A stretch of 64,000 nt of DNA from Acanthornis magna (GCA_036785705.1 JAWUZG010000337.1:434001-498000), one strand, 5' to 3'. Shown: positions 1-13,800, counted from the first letter of the stretch. Program-made: numbers and translations. The notes: a model not told the origin generated them from the sequence alone.

Positions 1-3000
1 TTGAGGAGTTTTTATGTGTCAAACCTTGTAAAGTACTGATTGTGAAAGAACCATGAAAGAGAAAGCCACAGAATCCCTTTAAAATATGTCAAACAAATCA
101 AGCAAGGACAAAAATCAGGTGACAGAAGTTGCATTTCTTTTTGTGAACAGGAAAAAAGGAATTTTGCTGTAAGCTAGGCCATGCTTTTCCATCACTTAGC
201 ACCATTAATGCTGCACTAACATAGCCTAATCCTTTTTGTCAATGTATTTCTGTTAATTTGACAGCCTTTGGTAACATTCACATCTCTCTTGGGATGTTAA
301 TATATCCTGGGTTGAAGTGAATAGAGTGTGAAATCATGGTTTATAGCTCATTTTGAAATTATTTTCTTCTTCAGAAGATTAGAGAAACCCATATGCATGG
401 TTCAAACTCTCCCCTACCCATGTGATGGGGAATGGAATAAACAAATAAATATTGGTCAGCGTCCTTGCAGCACGCTGTTGCACTATGTCTGGCCTTGGGA
501 GAGCTGTATTAATTCCACTGCAGTGCTCTGTCAGAGGAGTAATCCTCCACTCAGAGTCAGGTGAAGTTTCCCTAGAGCTGTGGCACAGTGGATCTGCCAC
601 CTACCTGTGGATGTTGGCGAGCTCCCAAATACTTTGGAGTTGAGTATGTGTGTCTAAGAGCCACTTTGAAAACATCAGGGCTAAAGATGTGGACAAGTCA
701 TTGTGCTTTTAAATAAGACATTATGGTCAGTGGTTTTTTTGTCTTCCATGTGATAATCATGGTCTTGTTAGATTTCCACATTCCCATGGGAATGAAGTTA
801 GGATGTGCACAGAAATACTGCCGTTCATTTTGTATTCTTTCCAGTGCGCTTTTCATCTACACATCATGGAGCAGAAAATGAGAGGCTTGCACTCCCCTAA
901 TTCTCACAGGGGATCATTAGGATTCCCCACTGTTGTCTAATCATGTGCTGTCCCATTGATGTGTAGTCAATTGCTGGGTAATTGTGTTTTGTGGAGTAGA
1001 TCTCGCTTGAGTAAAGCAGTGTGTTGGCTTTAGTTCCGGGAAACTGGTATGGATTTTTAAGCTCTTAAATGAACAACAGATCATTCTGTGCTCCACAATG
1101 TATAAGCACAAAGTATGGAGGGAATAAGTAATGGAGAAAGGAACATTTAAAATTTATGTTTGCAGGTGGACTTGTGTGTGGAAGAAGTATCTCACATGCA
1201 TGGCAAATCAGCTTATTTTTAATTTTTGAAATGCTGGAAGGAGTTTGTGAATAAGACTGCCAGTGGGGCTGCCTTAGCCACTGGAATATGCCTGTCATAA
1301 CACACTGGGTTGAAGTTCCTGCTGTGAACTGGGGAGCTGTGAGGCCTGAGCAACACCAGGGAGAGTAAATGAGTGGTGTGGAGGAAAAAAGTTGTCTTCA
1401 AACTCTTTTTTTATTGTGTGCTCCTCATGCTCTGAGCTGCAGTCGTTAGCCCACTGTGGGTGAATGGAGTAGAGTTCCAGCTGAAGCCGTGCTGTGTACC
1501 CAAGCTTCTTTGGTCTGGATAATATTGCTGAGTGTTTTCTGCAAGTTGAGGGAATGCAGGGCCCTGCAGTCTAATATTCAGGTATATATTAGGAAAAGAA
1601 TCCCTTGGCACCAGGGCAGTTATGGCGAGCCCCATGATGTCTCATGGGCATAGGCCATTATTTATGAAACAAAACTTATAAATCAAAATCTCTTCCCCAC
1701 AAAGTTATAGATGGGCAGGGTGGAGGGAAAACTGACTCCTTTCACAGAAGTACCAAATTCACTGAATTCACCACATCAACTTCATTTTGTACGGTCTAGC
1801 TGGTTGGCCCAGAAAGTGCTTCTGTCTTTGAGGGTTTCTGCAGGTGGGGGTCGTGCCTGTCCCAGGCAGCCAGTGGGGTCATCTGCTGGGGGGGACACTT
1901 TGGGCTGTCTGGCCTGGCTTGGCTTTTGCTTTGTTGCCACCTCTGTGGGGTACACTAGGCTATTTTCAAGCTAGTGGTATTATTAGGCTAAATGACTTTA
2001 AACCAGGAACCTTCATGAGTGTGTGGGTGCTGCAGGGCAGTGTTGATCAGCCTCGGTGTGAAACTGAGAGCAGCAGCACAGGAAAGGTTACTTAATGTTA
2101 TTTTATGGCAGCACATACGTTTTGCAAATGGCTGTTTTGAAGGTCAGCCTTTTGCACGTGCTGCTTTTCGCAGTTCCCTGTCTGCCTTCAGCTCACAGCC
2201 AGGCTGGCCATGGTTATTACCTTAGAGTCATTTTTTGAGTTGCATTTGAGATGAAGATAAGAGGTAGGGCAGATTATCGGTGATAGCTGATGAGGTTGTT
2301 ATGATGAGACATTAGCTAGGGATGGGAGAAAAGGGAGAAAATAATAATGTGTTCGCTTTCCTGTGTGATAATGGTGTGGCAGTTTCTGTGCACATACAAC
2401 GCCAGTAACTCCGTGTGTTGAGAACCACGAACAGAAGGTTATAAAGGCTGCAGAGCAGTTCCAGCTGCTGTTTTATGCAGATGCACCACAGTATGAAATG
2501 ATGACATTTGCTTGTAGCAAGTTTTGCTTCCTCTTATTTTATTACATTTTGTATACTTTTTATACTGTATTTTGTATACTTTTTTATACTGTATTTTGTG
2601 TTCTATCATAAAACTCCATTTTCACTGACCCATAGATTTTTTGAATATGCACCAGCTCTCTCAGACAAGGCAGACGCAATTTTTCTTAACATATTTTTCA
2701 GCAAGACCAAGGAAAAAGAGTGAATTATGATGAATTTTGTATAAAAAGGTACATCAGAAAATAATCTGAATTAAGACTAAATGCTTGGGTTTATATTTTT
2801 CTTACTTTTCTTTCTTATTTAACTGCTCTATCCTTTTTCCCTAGTCCTTGTCTAAAGATTGAAAAATTCATAGTAAAAGAAGTATGTGATCACAATCCGA
2901 TCTTTACTGTGCAGACAAATGCAGAATTCCTTCAGTTTAATGACTCCACTGATTAAAAAACTCATAGGAAAGACTGGGAGGAACTGTAAAAGTTCAGTAA

Positions 3001-6000
3001 AATTAAGAAGTCCTGGGGGTTTTTGTTTTGTTTTGTTTTGTGAATATAATTACTGAATAAGCAGGTCCCAAGAAAATGTTGAGCTGAAACCAAATCCTTA
3101 ATTTGGCCATTGAAGTTGAATTCATAATTCCTCAGTGAAGTTATTTTTACTGCTTAAGGTAAAGAAGTTCTAAATATTACTGTAATATCACCGATTCTTA
3201 AACATGGAGGTAAAAGCTGAGTATTTATGCTTTATGAGAAGGTAGAGGAGTGGTACAAGACATCATGACTATTGTTATATTTTTATTCCTTGACAGACAG
3301 CTACTAACACCTTGTACTATAAAATATGGGCATATATGCCAAATAACATTGGTTACACATTGTTCTTTGTGGCATTTTCAACACATCCACTAAGTCTCTG
3401 TTCTACTCACCACTCTCTTATTGCCTGCAGAGAGCTTTGCCAATACTTGATGAGTCATCACATGATTTCTGAATTTAAGGAAAATAAATGCTCATTTGAT
3501 ATGAACAGGGCTGATGCCACTAAGAGGACTTTGGGGTTTGCAGGTTTATCACAAGTTGCATGTGTGTTACCTTCACAATAAGGCTTTAGGTGTTAGAAGG
3601 ATGAAGAATGCAGTCTATTACCACCTCTTAACAGATATCAGGACTATCCTGTTCACAGGGATGGATGTGTACTTGAGGCAGCCACCATGCTAATTACCAC
3701 TTCCTCAACTTGGGAATCCCAGTTTGTTCATCAAACATGAAATATCAAAGTCAACAACAGTCTGGCATTTAGTATTTTCATATTCACATCTTCACTGTTA
3801 CTGGTATGTTTTTTTAAGTCATATTTTACGCATCCAGTTGCAAACACGAGTTGGTTTTCAGTGTAAGGACAGCTGGTAAGGGCAGATTGGGAATGCAGGA
3901 AAACAAGAATTAATTGCCCAGGCCTATCAGTTGTGCAGCAGAGGGATATAGGAATTGAAATGTCAGTGTTTTGGAGAGGGGGTGATCAATGTGAATTTGA
4001 AGCTTGTTTCTGCCTCACTTCAAGTGACAAAGTATTCCTGACATCAGCTTTAGGAAAGAGACTTATATTACCTGTGAATTGGTTAGGGACTGCCTTGCAA
4101 GGAGAACTTTGTATATATTATCAATTGCAGTATTTTTGAAACAAACACAACCAAGACTCATAATTTCACAGCAAGGACAAGAAAACAAATCTCAGTGGCA
4201 GGCTCACACTGAAGGAAAGTAACTAAAAGGTACCAAGCCTACCTCACTCCAAAGATAAAGGTTATAAGAGCAGCTCTTATACACCTCAGTGCAGAAGCTT
4301 GCATCCACTAAATGGCCATCTGCTGAGTAGAAAAAATAAATGGAAGTGTGAAGGGTTTTTCTTGGCATAGTATAATGTCAGATACCCATATCTGCAATTT
4401 AAGATTATACTACACAGGGAAGTAAAGCAAAAATAACCCTAAAAAATCTCCAGCCTTTTCCAGCTGATTGTTGCCTAGGATAATTCAATTACATATTATA
4501 CATGTAGAATGAATTATTTAAAAATCCAGTATTAAAAGACTTAAAAAGCAGCAATTCTTTTATTTCCCTGCTAAATGTAACCACCAAGACTTTGTCCTTC
4601 TGTAAGTAAAATCAGAAATATCTAAACTTTTGCCAGGGTGTGTGTCCTGTTGGATCTATATATTCACTAGAAACACAAGGGTGCTAGGGTAGGAATCACC
4701 AACCTGTTCTATGCATATCATTGAATATTCCTTGTAGATGATAGCTGTGAGTCTTTTGTGAGTTGCTGTGCCTATCAGTACCACTGGATCCTCTAGGGCT
4801 TGTGCTCAGGCTGGAGAGATGTCCTGAAACACCTTGTGCACAGCCATGGATAAAGGCCCAAATATGGATTTGCACATAGAGTGCAAATCTCAAAAGCAGG
4901 GCAGAAACACAACCATGTATAAAGATTTGATTTTATCAGTAACCTGGCAAGCAGAGTCTAGAAAAAGAAAGAGGCCTCTGTTCAGCATATTGCCAGCTTT
5001 TCTGTTGTGTCCTAAATTTTTTGTACCAGTAACATTTCTCAAGGTGTTGGTAGGAATTTCTGCATGAGCAAGGCTGCAAGATATGGTTCTACTAATGCCA
5101 ATATCTTTTGAGGTGTATGGCTGCTCCATTCGGTGGGGATTTGTACTGATGGGTAGCTCTCTAGAAGCCAGCTGAAATATGTACCCATATGAATTTATGT
5201 TGGTTGTAAAATTACATGACAGAAGTGCAGTATTTCCTGCGAATTATTGCTGTATGCCTTCCTAAGTCTCTCATCTTACATTACATTTCCTAAACTCAGG
5301 GCTAAAATACTGTACTTTTTAGGCATGTATTTCAAAGGTCAGCATGGAGTTATATCTCAATTCATATATAAGAAAGAAAAATAATAATTGCAAGGAAGTG
5401 TTACTATTCATTGGCTTTTCCATCAATCTCCTTCTTGTTTTTACTTCATTTGCAGCATATGATTTCAGGGCATGAAGCCAAAGTGGACTTTTGCGTCAGC
5501 TAGTCTCACTTGCATATAGCAACTCCTCAATTATCACTTAGCTTCTCCTTTGTTATGCTCTGTGCTCCTTAGTTTATAAGGATTACTTTCAGTAAGACAG
5601 TTAAACTCAATATAAATGTGCTTTGAGATTAATACCTTGCCTGTTAATTTGTTCCCAGCTTCTCATCTTCATGGTTAAAAATATACATCAGGTAGGAATC
5701 TGAATGCACTTAGTTTTGGCTTTTAGCTGACTGTTCTTGCTGCCTACCAAGAGTGTTAAGTCATTACAGACATCTGGCTATATATAGAGAGGAAAAAACT
5801 GTAAATATTATTTGAATGCTAAGTGTACTTCAGGATTTTTAAGACATCTCACTATAAGCCTTATTAGTCTTTTATGTTCTTGCATTTCCGGGCTGGTATG
5901 ACCTGAACAGAGAGAATGAGATTGTCATTTCCCTTCTGCTAGGGGCGAATATAATTTATTTTTCTTCTTCTTATTGGACTCTCTTAACAGGAATTAAGGC

Positions 6001-7193
6001 TCATTGCTTTAAAGACACATGTGTTTAATAACAGGGATTTGATGTGTGCTGATCTCAGTGCCTATATGAAGTCTCCTGCAGATCAGAAGCAGTGCACAGC
6101 TGCAGATATTTGTGCACATGAAGTGCCTTAGAGGACCACTGCCTAACTGCATGCATTTTACATGCTTTTCTTCTGATATGGATCTAAAGCTGCCAACAAC
6201 AGCGTGGGAGCAGCAAAACTTGAAAGGAAAGGAAGGAATGTTTCCAATAAAATTTGCCTCCCTTGCATAGTCTAACTGACAGCAAGCATTCCAGCTTTGA
6301 GGGCTTCCAGTTGGCATTGTATGAAAATATATTTCAAAGTGGGGAGAAAATATGAATATAAAGAGGAGGAAGAATGAACTGCGGCACCACTGGGCTTCAT
6401 TCACAGCCAAGGCTGTGGAGAGGGAAGTGGTGACAACTTTGGAGTTATATGTGCGTAAGAGCAAAGTTTCCCACATGTGTTCTCATCAGTATCACAGTTT
6501 GGGGTGCTTGGTAATGGAGGTTTGGGCTTCAGCCAGTGGGAGGCAAGGCCAACCACAAAGTTCAGATCTGGATCCAAATGCCTGCGTGTTTGGGAGTAGT
6601 TATCCCTCTGGTTCGAGATTTTACTCATCTTAGCCATGCACAAAAATAAGTAACAAACATGAAAAAAGATGATTTTCAAGTTGGAGCTGTAATACTTTAA
6701 GTATTTAAGCCCTTTAGCAGTTTTGATTAACCAGGGGATTACATGAGATTTTGTGTGCCATTTACTTTATTTCATTTTAGCAAATTTATATATGACAAAT
6801 ACTTTGTCATTTGTACTGCAGATCAATCTTAAATGAGCCTGAAATGAGGTTTGGAGTAAATACCACTTGTGCCTCCATATCAGATCTTGTGCTTTAGGGA
6901 GCACTTGGTTATCTGCAGGAGAGAGAGTGAGCTCCTCCCATACTCTAAAACCAGCTCTTCAGCTGTACTAAGGGAGAAGAGATGGAGGCCACTGTGCTGG
7001 CAGTGACGTGGCAGCCACTTGCCAATGTCACAAAGCCATGGGCAGAAATGGCTGCTGTGAGTTGCACTTGCTGTAGAACATTGCTGCATTTTGCTAAATA
7101 TCCTCATTTTCTGCTTGGAAGATCTGATTTTTTCCCCATTTCGGGGGACTCTGCTTCTACAAGCATAAATGTGGACATTTTGTGCTTCTACTT

Positions 7194-7247
7194 ATTCTAC
7201 ACCCTGCAATTAGGTCATCTTCCTGACCTAATTGCATGGGGTAGAAT
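7194..7247. repeat. Short near-perfect hairpin (left arm)
   Basis: A 24 bp segment (7194-7217) is followed by a 6 base loop (7218-7223) and its inverted copy (7224-7247). The core of the stem is the palindromic pair around GCAATTAGGTCA / TGACCTAATTGC. Two mismatches lie near the base. It could extrude as a cruciform or be a fold-back remnant of a small DNA element. No target duplication was seen. Confidence 0.75.
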
Positions 7248-7413
7248 ATACAGAAGATGCTGGAGAGTGCTTAATTTATTTGGAGTTGAGGAGATGGCTT
7301 CAGTTGCCGGAGTTGGCACAGCAGCAGCCTACAACCATTGCTCTTGCACTTCTGTTGTGGCAGGAGCTCCTTGGTTCTTGGAGGTGCTAGAAAATCCCTG
7401 CTTCTTGTAAGAA

Positions 7414-7467
7414 GAATTCTTTGCTACAATTTCACCCCCTGAATTCTTTGCTACAATTTCACCCCCT
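7414..7467. repeat. 27 bp perfect tandem duplication (left arm)
   Basis: Two consecutive identical 27 bp units, each starting GAATTCTTTGC and ending ACCCCCT, followed by a partial third unit (GAAACCCCCT). Present in both arms, so older than the arm duplication or homogenised since. Confidence 0.85.
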
Positions 7468-9567
7468 GAAACCCCCTGAAACTCTGCCTGAGTTGGGGTC
7501 AAAAGCACATCCAGCAGCTCCTTTGGAATAAGAGGCAATGGAATTGTGACAATCATTTTCCATTTTATTCCATTTCAACCACAGATAAAACTAACACCAA
7601 TTTAATTAAACGATCTTGCATATATTGATCAGATTCTGAAATTTGCATTTAATACTAATAGCTGCAGTGGCTCGTAACATATTATATAGAATAAACAGGT
7701 TTTGAAGAGATTATTTGCTATGTTGGTGGTGGTTTTGTAAGAAAAGAAGCTAGTGGCCCTTTCTAAAAGCTTTGTAACTCAGGGTCTCCTAAATAATAAA
7801 TGTCTGCCTTGAAAATAAGGCTGTCCCATGTTCCCTTGTGTCCTGGTGGTTAGGTCACACGAAGCAAACAATTGAGCAAGCACACTGCATAAGTCTGACA
7901 ATAGATAGGTCCTTGGGAGCAGTTGTTCACGCTTTAGCTGTTCTTTTAAAAGAGCATGATCATTCTAATGTAAACCAAAGGTGTTTCTTTTTTCCTGGTC
8001 ATACAAAAAAAACCACATCTGAGTAGTCCTCATGCTCCTTCTAATTATACGACCTACTGATTTTGGGTTAATGTTCTTCGTTCCAATTCAGACTGTTCCT
8101 GTTAAGATGCAGCTGGCGTCAAAATGATCCTATCTTATGACTACTACTGTATATGATATAATTAAGGAGTAATCCCTTTCAAAATTGGTCATTAGCATTA
8201 GCTAGCAATTTGCTAAATTTGCTTCAAAAGGTTAATGCTACAGCTATGGTAAACAATAACTAATTTCATGGGGATTTATTGCTGTTAAAAAGTATAATCA
8301 GTTTCTAATAGCAATACTTAATTTTTAAAAAAAACTGTAGATTGGTTGACTGCACTCGGATTGCTTACAATGGATATTTTCCTGGCAGATGGGTAATCCT
8401 CTGTTAGTAATTTCAATTCTGAGTTCTCAGATTTAGCACTTCAATTATGCATTCTTCGTTTGTTTTATTAATTGGTTATATTTGACAATGCTGAACTATA
8501 CATGCATGCATAATATATGACATATTATTCATGAAATTTTGCAATGTGACAGGCTCTGGTTACTCATGAGTAATACAGCAACCGTCACATAATAAATAAA
8601 GTAAAGTGACTTTATGTAAGCTTGTTCTAAGTCCTTAAACATAATTATCTGAATTGTTGAAAGGAAATAAGTGTTGAAATTACTCTGATGCGTGATGTAG
8701 TAATTTGAGGAAATAAATTCTTATGCAATAGGTAGAACTCTTCTAAAGATGTTTATGAAAGGAACAAATGAGATAAATGGAGATATTCTGTGCTTAATAC
8801 CAAGGCTGAAGGTGGCTGAGATTGGTGTGCTAACCCTTGCTGTAAATTTCTGCCGCTTTATTAACTGCAGCAGAACTGGATATAATTACATAGGCATAGA
8901 ATTTAGCCGGGAGGGAATATTGCTACTGTGTGGAGCTGAAGTTCTTGCAGGGTAGGAAACACATGACTGATGAATTCTGTGAGTTGCTGGAGAGCCTCAT
9001 TCATGTCTCTGGTTTCATGTCTCTTCTGGTCATAAAACCCAATAACCTCAGCTCCCTCTCAGTGCCTTCAGATGCAAATATTCTGCCATGGAAATCTAAA
9101 GTAAACCTTTAGTTTGAATCAAACAAAATGAAAACAGTTTGCTGAGTTGCGGAGTCTCATTTCAGGTGACTTTGAGGTGTGTGTGGCAGGTGTGTGCTGC
9201 TCTGGTGCCTCGTGGGAGCTGTGTGTGGGTGCGTTCTTCCCTCATTCTTCACTCCTCCTGTACTGCCTGACCCCCAGATCTCTGTGTGCAGAGATATTCT
9301 GAATTTGGCAAAAGGCTGAGTCTGACCACAGAGTTTGCAGGTGACGGAGAAGGTGAAGTGACAGTCGCTGGAACTACAGCTCCCACAGTTCTCCAGGGCT
9401 TGAGGATTGCAGGTTTTGCACTGAAGTTGTCTTTTTTGAAAAGTAACATTACATAAGGACTCAGGGAAATATATTCCAGTGCTTGCATTAAATGTTTTGA
9501 GGCTTTTGTTCCAAAGTACTTTTGTTTGTATTGAAAGTACCAGGAAAACACTTATATTTTCAAAATT

Positions 9568-9591
9568 AAAAAAAAAAAAAAAAAAAAAAAA
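9568..9591. repeat. Poly-A run, 24 bases
   Basis: Uninterrupted A-run on the + strand. The right-arm partner at 51902-51928 is 27 T, so the arms differ by 3 at this homopolymer. It has no retroposon body that I recognise next to it. Confidence 0.85.
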
Positions 9592-11995
9592 TCCAGAACA
9601 TTTCATTCTGTAAAGCATTTTGATGTATAAAAACTCCACAATTTTTCCTTAGGCTGCATGATATTACACTAGTCTTGTTTTTAGTAAAATATTTTTCAGT
9701 GATTTCTCACATTATATAGGGGTTCTGTATACAAAGAAGAAGAAATAATGGTTGCAGATAATTTTTTCGCTTACTGAATTCCATAAAATGCATACTCACC
9801 TTCTTTGCACTTACAGAGTAAAATTATTTTTAAAATTTCCAAATATTTTGTTAAATCTTCCTTCTTGTTGCTTTTTTCTTCCCCTCTAAAGCCCATATTA
9901 GCATTCCTACTTTAGGACTTTTACCAATTGTTTAAATTACAATACAATTTTGAGATAATTCAACCTCTAAATAGCAGAATTTAGTAGCAAATTATCACCT
10001 TAAGTGAAATCACAGAAATCATTGATGCAATAATCCATTACACTTTTGTTACCAGTTTCTTGTTGGTTGTTATTCACCTGCATTACAGTCAGTAACTTCA
10101 CAGGAGAAAAGCAGACCTCAGTAGAAAGAACATCAACCAACCTGGTCAAGACTACCACCTCCAAATTTACAGTTTTTATTATATTTTTATATTTATATTA
10201 TATTCATATGCTCTGGACAGTTCCTCCAGCTTCATTTAGACAGGGTCAATAGAACCTAACCGTTCTTTTCTGGGTTTCTAGAGAGAATTAGAAAATAGTA
10301 TCTGTTCATTTCCTTGCAAATCTCAACATTTTATCAAGACAGGAATGCATTACTGCAAAGAGTTCATTTGTGAAGCAGGTTCCACAGATTAAAGATTTAA
10401 ATAGGTATTTTTTTTGTGATTGTCATTTTTGTTTCCCTTTTGAATTGTCTTTAAAGACAAACTGGCAGCCTTGTAAATTAAATAGAAATTGTTATGTCTG
10501 AAATTCATGTGCATTCATTAATATTGGAAGTTAATGTTATAAAAATCTTCAGCCATATCATAATCTCTTTAAGTGCTACTAATGCATACTCATACTTTTC
10601 TTATGTTGTCTTCTGTCACTAAAAAGTAGATTCTGCTTTCATTTACTGTAGCTACAAACTACTGACAGCATAGCTCATTTCCGAGCATGTAAAACTGTAA
10701 TTAAGATTGTGGCATGCAGTTTTGCCTCCCTGGTGCACTACAAAAAGAAAACTGACTTTCCCCAAAATTTCTTATCTGCAAAAGGAATTTTGGGACACTT
10801 TAAGAGAGTGCATTCAGTGACTTTTTATAATCTTTATTTCCTACTCCATTACAGAATTGCATAGACTAATAGCACTATTTTTTTTAAGCAGAACTAGATT
10901 CAGCTTGTGAGCGGTAAACCACAATTCAGTAGAAAAAGGTCTATGTGAAAATTCATTGCAAACATAAACAAGAATATCTCTGTTGACTGCACTGGCCTTG
11001 TGCATTTCAGGAGACAGAGTAGTCTAAGAAGTCAGTACCTCAGTCAGGACAGATGGATGTATTTTACTCTCTTTTAGTCTCGTTCTATCAGCTGTGTGAT
11101 TCAGCTGGCATCTGTGCTTTGGTTTTCATGCTACAGATCCTGTTATATCAGTTCCAGTGACACAGAAGTAGTAATTCATCTGTATGCTGACTTTTCTGAC
11201 ACAGGTATGTTTGAGATCATGGAGGTGTTATTTTAAAGAGCACATTGTTACATTGGTCATGGAGTTACACAGCAGTGTCTGTTTTACAGAGAAGTGTGTA
11301 TGAATGAAATGCACTGTTACTACTGAATAATTAAGCTTCATTGTGGCAATTTTTACGTATGAAGAGTAGGAGAGGAGATCTGTCAGTAGCATCTGAATAA
11401 TAAGTCTGAGATGTACCAAATGCCTTGTGGAAATGTGGTTCCTAGAGCTGTTCTCCCATGCTGAATTCTAAATATAGGCTTCTGAGATGGAGTAAAATCA
11501 GCATTCAAAGCATATTTGTGTTAGGGCTGTTAAAGGATTTACTTCCCATTCACTACCAGCATTTTTGCTCTCACATTTCTCATCCGTTTACCTACAGACT
11601 TACCACAGGGCTTCATTGTGTGCCCTCTTCTGTCACACAAATGTGCTGGCTAGCAGAAAACCAACCATTACTGTATTGATTTTCTTTCATGCCTGCAAGT
11701 CATGAAGGTTTTGTGATTAATATAAATCAATATTTGTGGTGGAGCAGAAAGTGATTTGCGTAACTGCTGATGAAAAAGAGAACACTGAAACTTTCATTCA
11801 ACATCATTTTTATCTGTAAATATTTGTCTTAATAGGATTTCCACTGTACCAGGCTTCATACTGTGAAGCAGGAAGTTTTTGGTGTGATATTGGCAGAATT
11901 TCCTCAGCTGTGACCCCCTACAATTTTAACACAATTTTAAAAAGAGCTAGAATCTAAGCTAGATACCCTGCTTCCTTATTACTTGTTAGAGGAGA

Positions 11996-12249
11996 GATGG
12001 GATGGGATGGGATGGGATGGGATGGGATGGGATGGGATGGGATGGGATGGGATGGGATAGGGATAGAATAGAATAGAATAGAATAGAATAGAATAGAATA
12101 GAATAGAATAGAATAGAATAGAATAGAATAGAATAGAATAGAATAGAATAGATTATTTCAGTTGAAGTGCAATAATCACCTAGTCCACCCACCTGACCAA
12201 GGACCAACCAAGTCAAAGCTTGTACGTAAGGGTCTTGTCGAAATGCCTC
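11996..12249 (-). mobile_element. CR1-type LINE 3' end, distal part with pentanucleotide tail (left arm)
   Basis: Read on the minus strand this is the 3' untranslated end of a CR1 retrotransposon: a region containing GGTGGACTAGGTGATTAT, then a tail of ATTCT repeats that turns into ATCCC repeats. On the plus strand the tail is GGGAT repeats (11996-12057) followed by GAATA repeats (about 12065-12150). Family knowledge: bird CR1s end in a short tandem repeat and are usually 5'-truncated. The element is split by the solo LTR at 12250-13641 and continues at 13647. Confidence 0.8.
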
Positions 12250-13641
12250 TGTGGTAGTTTTGCCTGGCCCAGTTTTTGCCAGTGGATAGGGTGGGGTACA
12301 AAGATGGCTCCTGCATGTCCTGAGTAAAGATTCTGGACATTTCTCCACCATGTCCAGCAGAGCCAATCTCTGATGGCTCTGAAGATGATGGACATGCTGC
12401 TGGCCAAACCTGGGCCAATTAGAGATGTTAGTTACGCCTCTGTGAAAACATATTTAAGAAGAAATCAAAACAAGGTAAGCACGCACTTCTTTGTAGCCAG
12501 GGAAGGAGGAGGAGGAGGTAAAAATATGTGAGGGAGAACAACATGGAGGCACCAAGGTCAGTGGAGAAGGTGTGGGAGGAGGTGCTCCAGGCGCCGGAGC
12601 TGAAAACCCTCTGCCAGCCGTGGTGAAGACCATGGGGGAGCAGGTGGTCCCCCTGCAGCCCATGGGGTCCAGGGGGATGCAGAGAACCCCCCACAGCCTG
12701 TGGGGAGGTGCCCACGCCAGAGGAGCAGGTGGAAGCCTGCAGGAAGCTGTGATCCAGTGGGAGTCCCAGAGACTGAGAGTTGCAAAAGCCTTGCAGGAGA
12801 GAGAAAGGCCTTGCTCCCGGGATGGAAACAGCCTGGCCTCGGCTTGGAAGTCTGCAGCCTGGAGAGAATCTCGGACAGCAGCAATCGGGCGGGGCTGCTC
12901 GTGAGATTGGACCCACGCCAAAGAAGTTCGCAGAGGACTGTCTCTCGTGGGAGGGACCCCCATGGCTAAGTAGAGGATTCTTTTCCCCTGATGGACTGAC
13001 CCTGACCAAAGGAAAACCCCCATGCCCTGCCCCCACCCCGGAGCTGTTGGTTAGAAGGAAGGAGGGAGGGGGTGAGCTGAGAAACGGCCTTAATAGGGAG
13101 AGGGGTGAGCAGAACAACAGTGTTTGTAGCAGAAGAATTGTGGCGTTGGACTGACTAAGAAAAGCCACATATCTTGCCCCAACCCGGATCTGCTGGTTGA
13201 ATGGAAGGAGGGGGCGAATAGAGAAACAGTGTCTGTAGTAGAAGAATTGTGATGGACTGACTTAAAGAAAAAACCCCACACCCTGCCCCTGCCTGGGAGT
13301 TGTTGGTTAGTTAGAAAGGTGGGAGGGGGTGAGCTGGGAAGCGGTGCCTTAAGAGGGAAGGGGGGTCAGTGAAGAAACGGTGTCTTGAGAGCTTATTTTT
13401 ATCTCTGATTTATCCTCCGACTCTGTTAGACTAATAAATCACTTTTTTTTTGCAACTTTAAGTTTCCCCGCCTGCTTTTGCCCTGAATCTAGTGCGTCCC
13501 CTTATCAGTGGTCTTATCTCAACTCATAAGTCCAGTGTTTTGTGTTAATTTTCCCTCTCCTCTGCATAGCTGCAGCAGGAGAGAGCATAGAGAGCAAACG
13601 TCGTAGGTGCCTGGCATTTAGCCAGGGTCAAACCCACGACA
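12250..13641 (+). mobile_element. Solo LTR of an endogenous retrovirus inserted in CR1 (left arm)
   Basis: A 1392 bp element begins TGTGGTAGTTTTGCC and ends AACCCACGACA, the canonical TG...CA form. It is flanked by a 5 bp direct repeat GCCTC (12245-12249 and 13642-13646), and the flanks are two halves of one CR1. A TATA-like TATTTAAG lies near 12450 and a polyadenylation signal AATAAA at 13433-13438, fixing plus orientation. There is no internal retroviral sequence, so it is a solo LTR left by LTR-LTR recombination. The 246-codon minus-strand open frame and 100-190 codon frames in it are incidental to its GC-rich middle. Class II (ERVK-like) assignment is from its end sequence and length and is tentative. 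Confidence 0.9.
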
Positions 13642-13800
13642 GCCTCTTAAACCCTGACAGGCTTGGGACCTCACTACCTCTCTAGGAAAGGCTGTTCCAG
13701 TGTTTGACCCCCCTTTCAGTTAAAAAATGCTTGCTACAGTCCAGTCTAAAGCTCCAGATGAAGGGCATTAAATTGTTCCTTGAAAACTGAAAGAGTTGTA
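13642..13800 (-). mobile_element. CR1-type LINE 3' fragment, proximal part (left arm)
   Basis: Continuation of the CR1 at 11996-12249 on the far side of the solo LTR. It contains the CR1-like stretch GACCTCACTACCTCTCTAGG and a TGTTCCAGTGTTTGACC motif, in minus orientation. Joining the two parts across the LTR, with one GCCTC copy removed, restores a continuous CR1 3' region. The upstream end fades into unrecognised sequence near 13800. Confidence 0.75.

Larger units (their letters stand above)
1..11990. other. Gene-free AT-rich outer portion of left arm
   Basis: No coding region, RNA gene or transposon recognised in about 12 kb. Open frames are short (up to 160 codons) and unlike anything I know. 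Small local structure only: a 23-24 bp tandem duplication at about 2550-2600, a TTTTG run near 3020-3042, a hairpin at 7194-7247, a 27 bp tandem duplication at 7414-7467, and an A-run at 9568-9591. The same sequence recurs inverted at about 49500-61503. Confidence 0.7.

Noticed and set aside
6009..6476. 155-codon minus-strand frame conserved in both arms
   Set aside because: Conservation follows from arm identity. The arm differences that I saw in this frame change amino acids (V/I and I/M), and no family was recognised.
7414..7467. Possible CRISPR-like array from the 27 bp repeat
   Set aside because: Two adjacent copies with no spacers, in vertebrate-type DNA.
9157..9639. 160-codon minus-strand frame with several C-x-x-C pairs resembling a zinc-binding protein
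   Set aside because: The frame starts across the poly-A run, has no recognisable spacing of a known zinc finger, and is not kept as the same long frame in the right arm.
12428..13168. 246-codon minus-strand open frame (and 189-codon overlap), repeated in the right arm
   Set aside because: It lies wholly inside the solo LTR, antisense to its TATA and AATAAA signals, in GC-rich sequence. No protein family was recognised.
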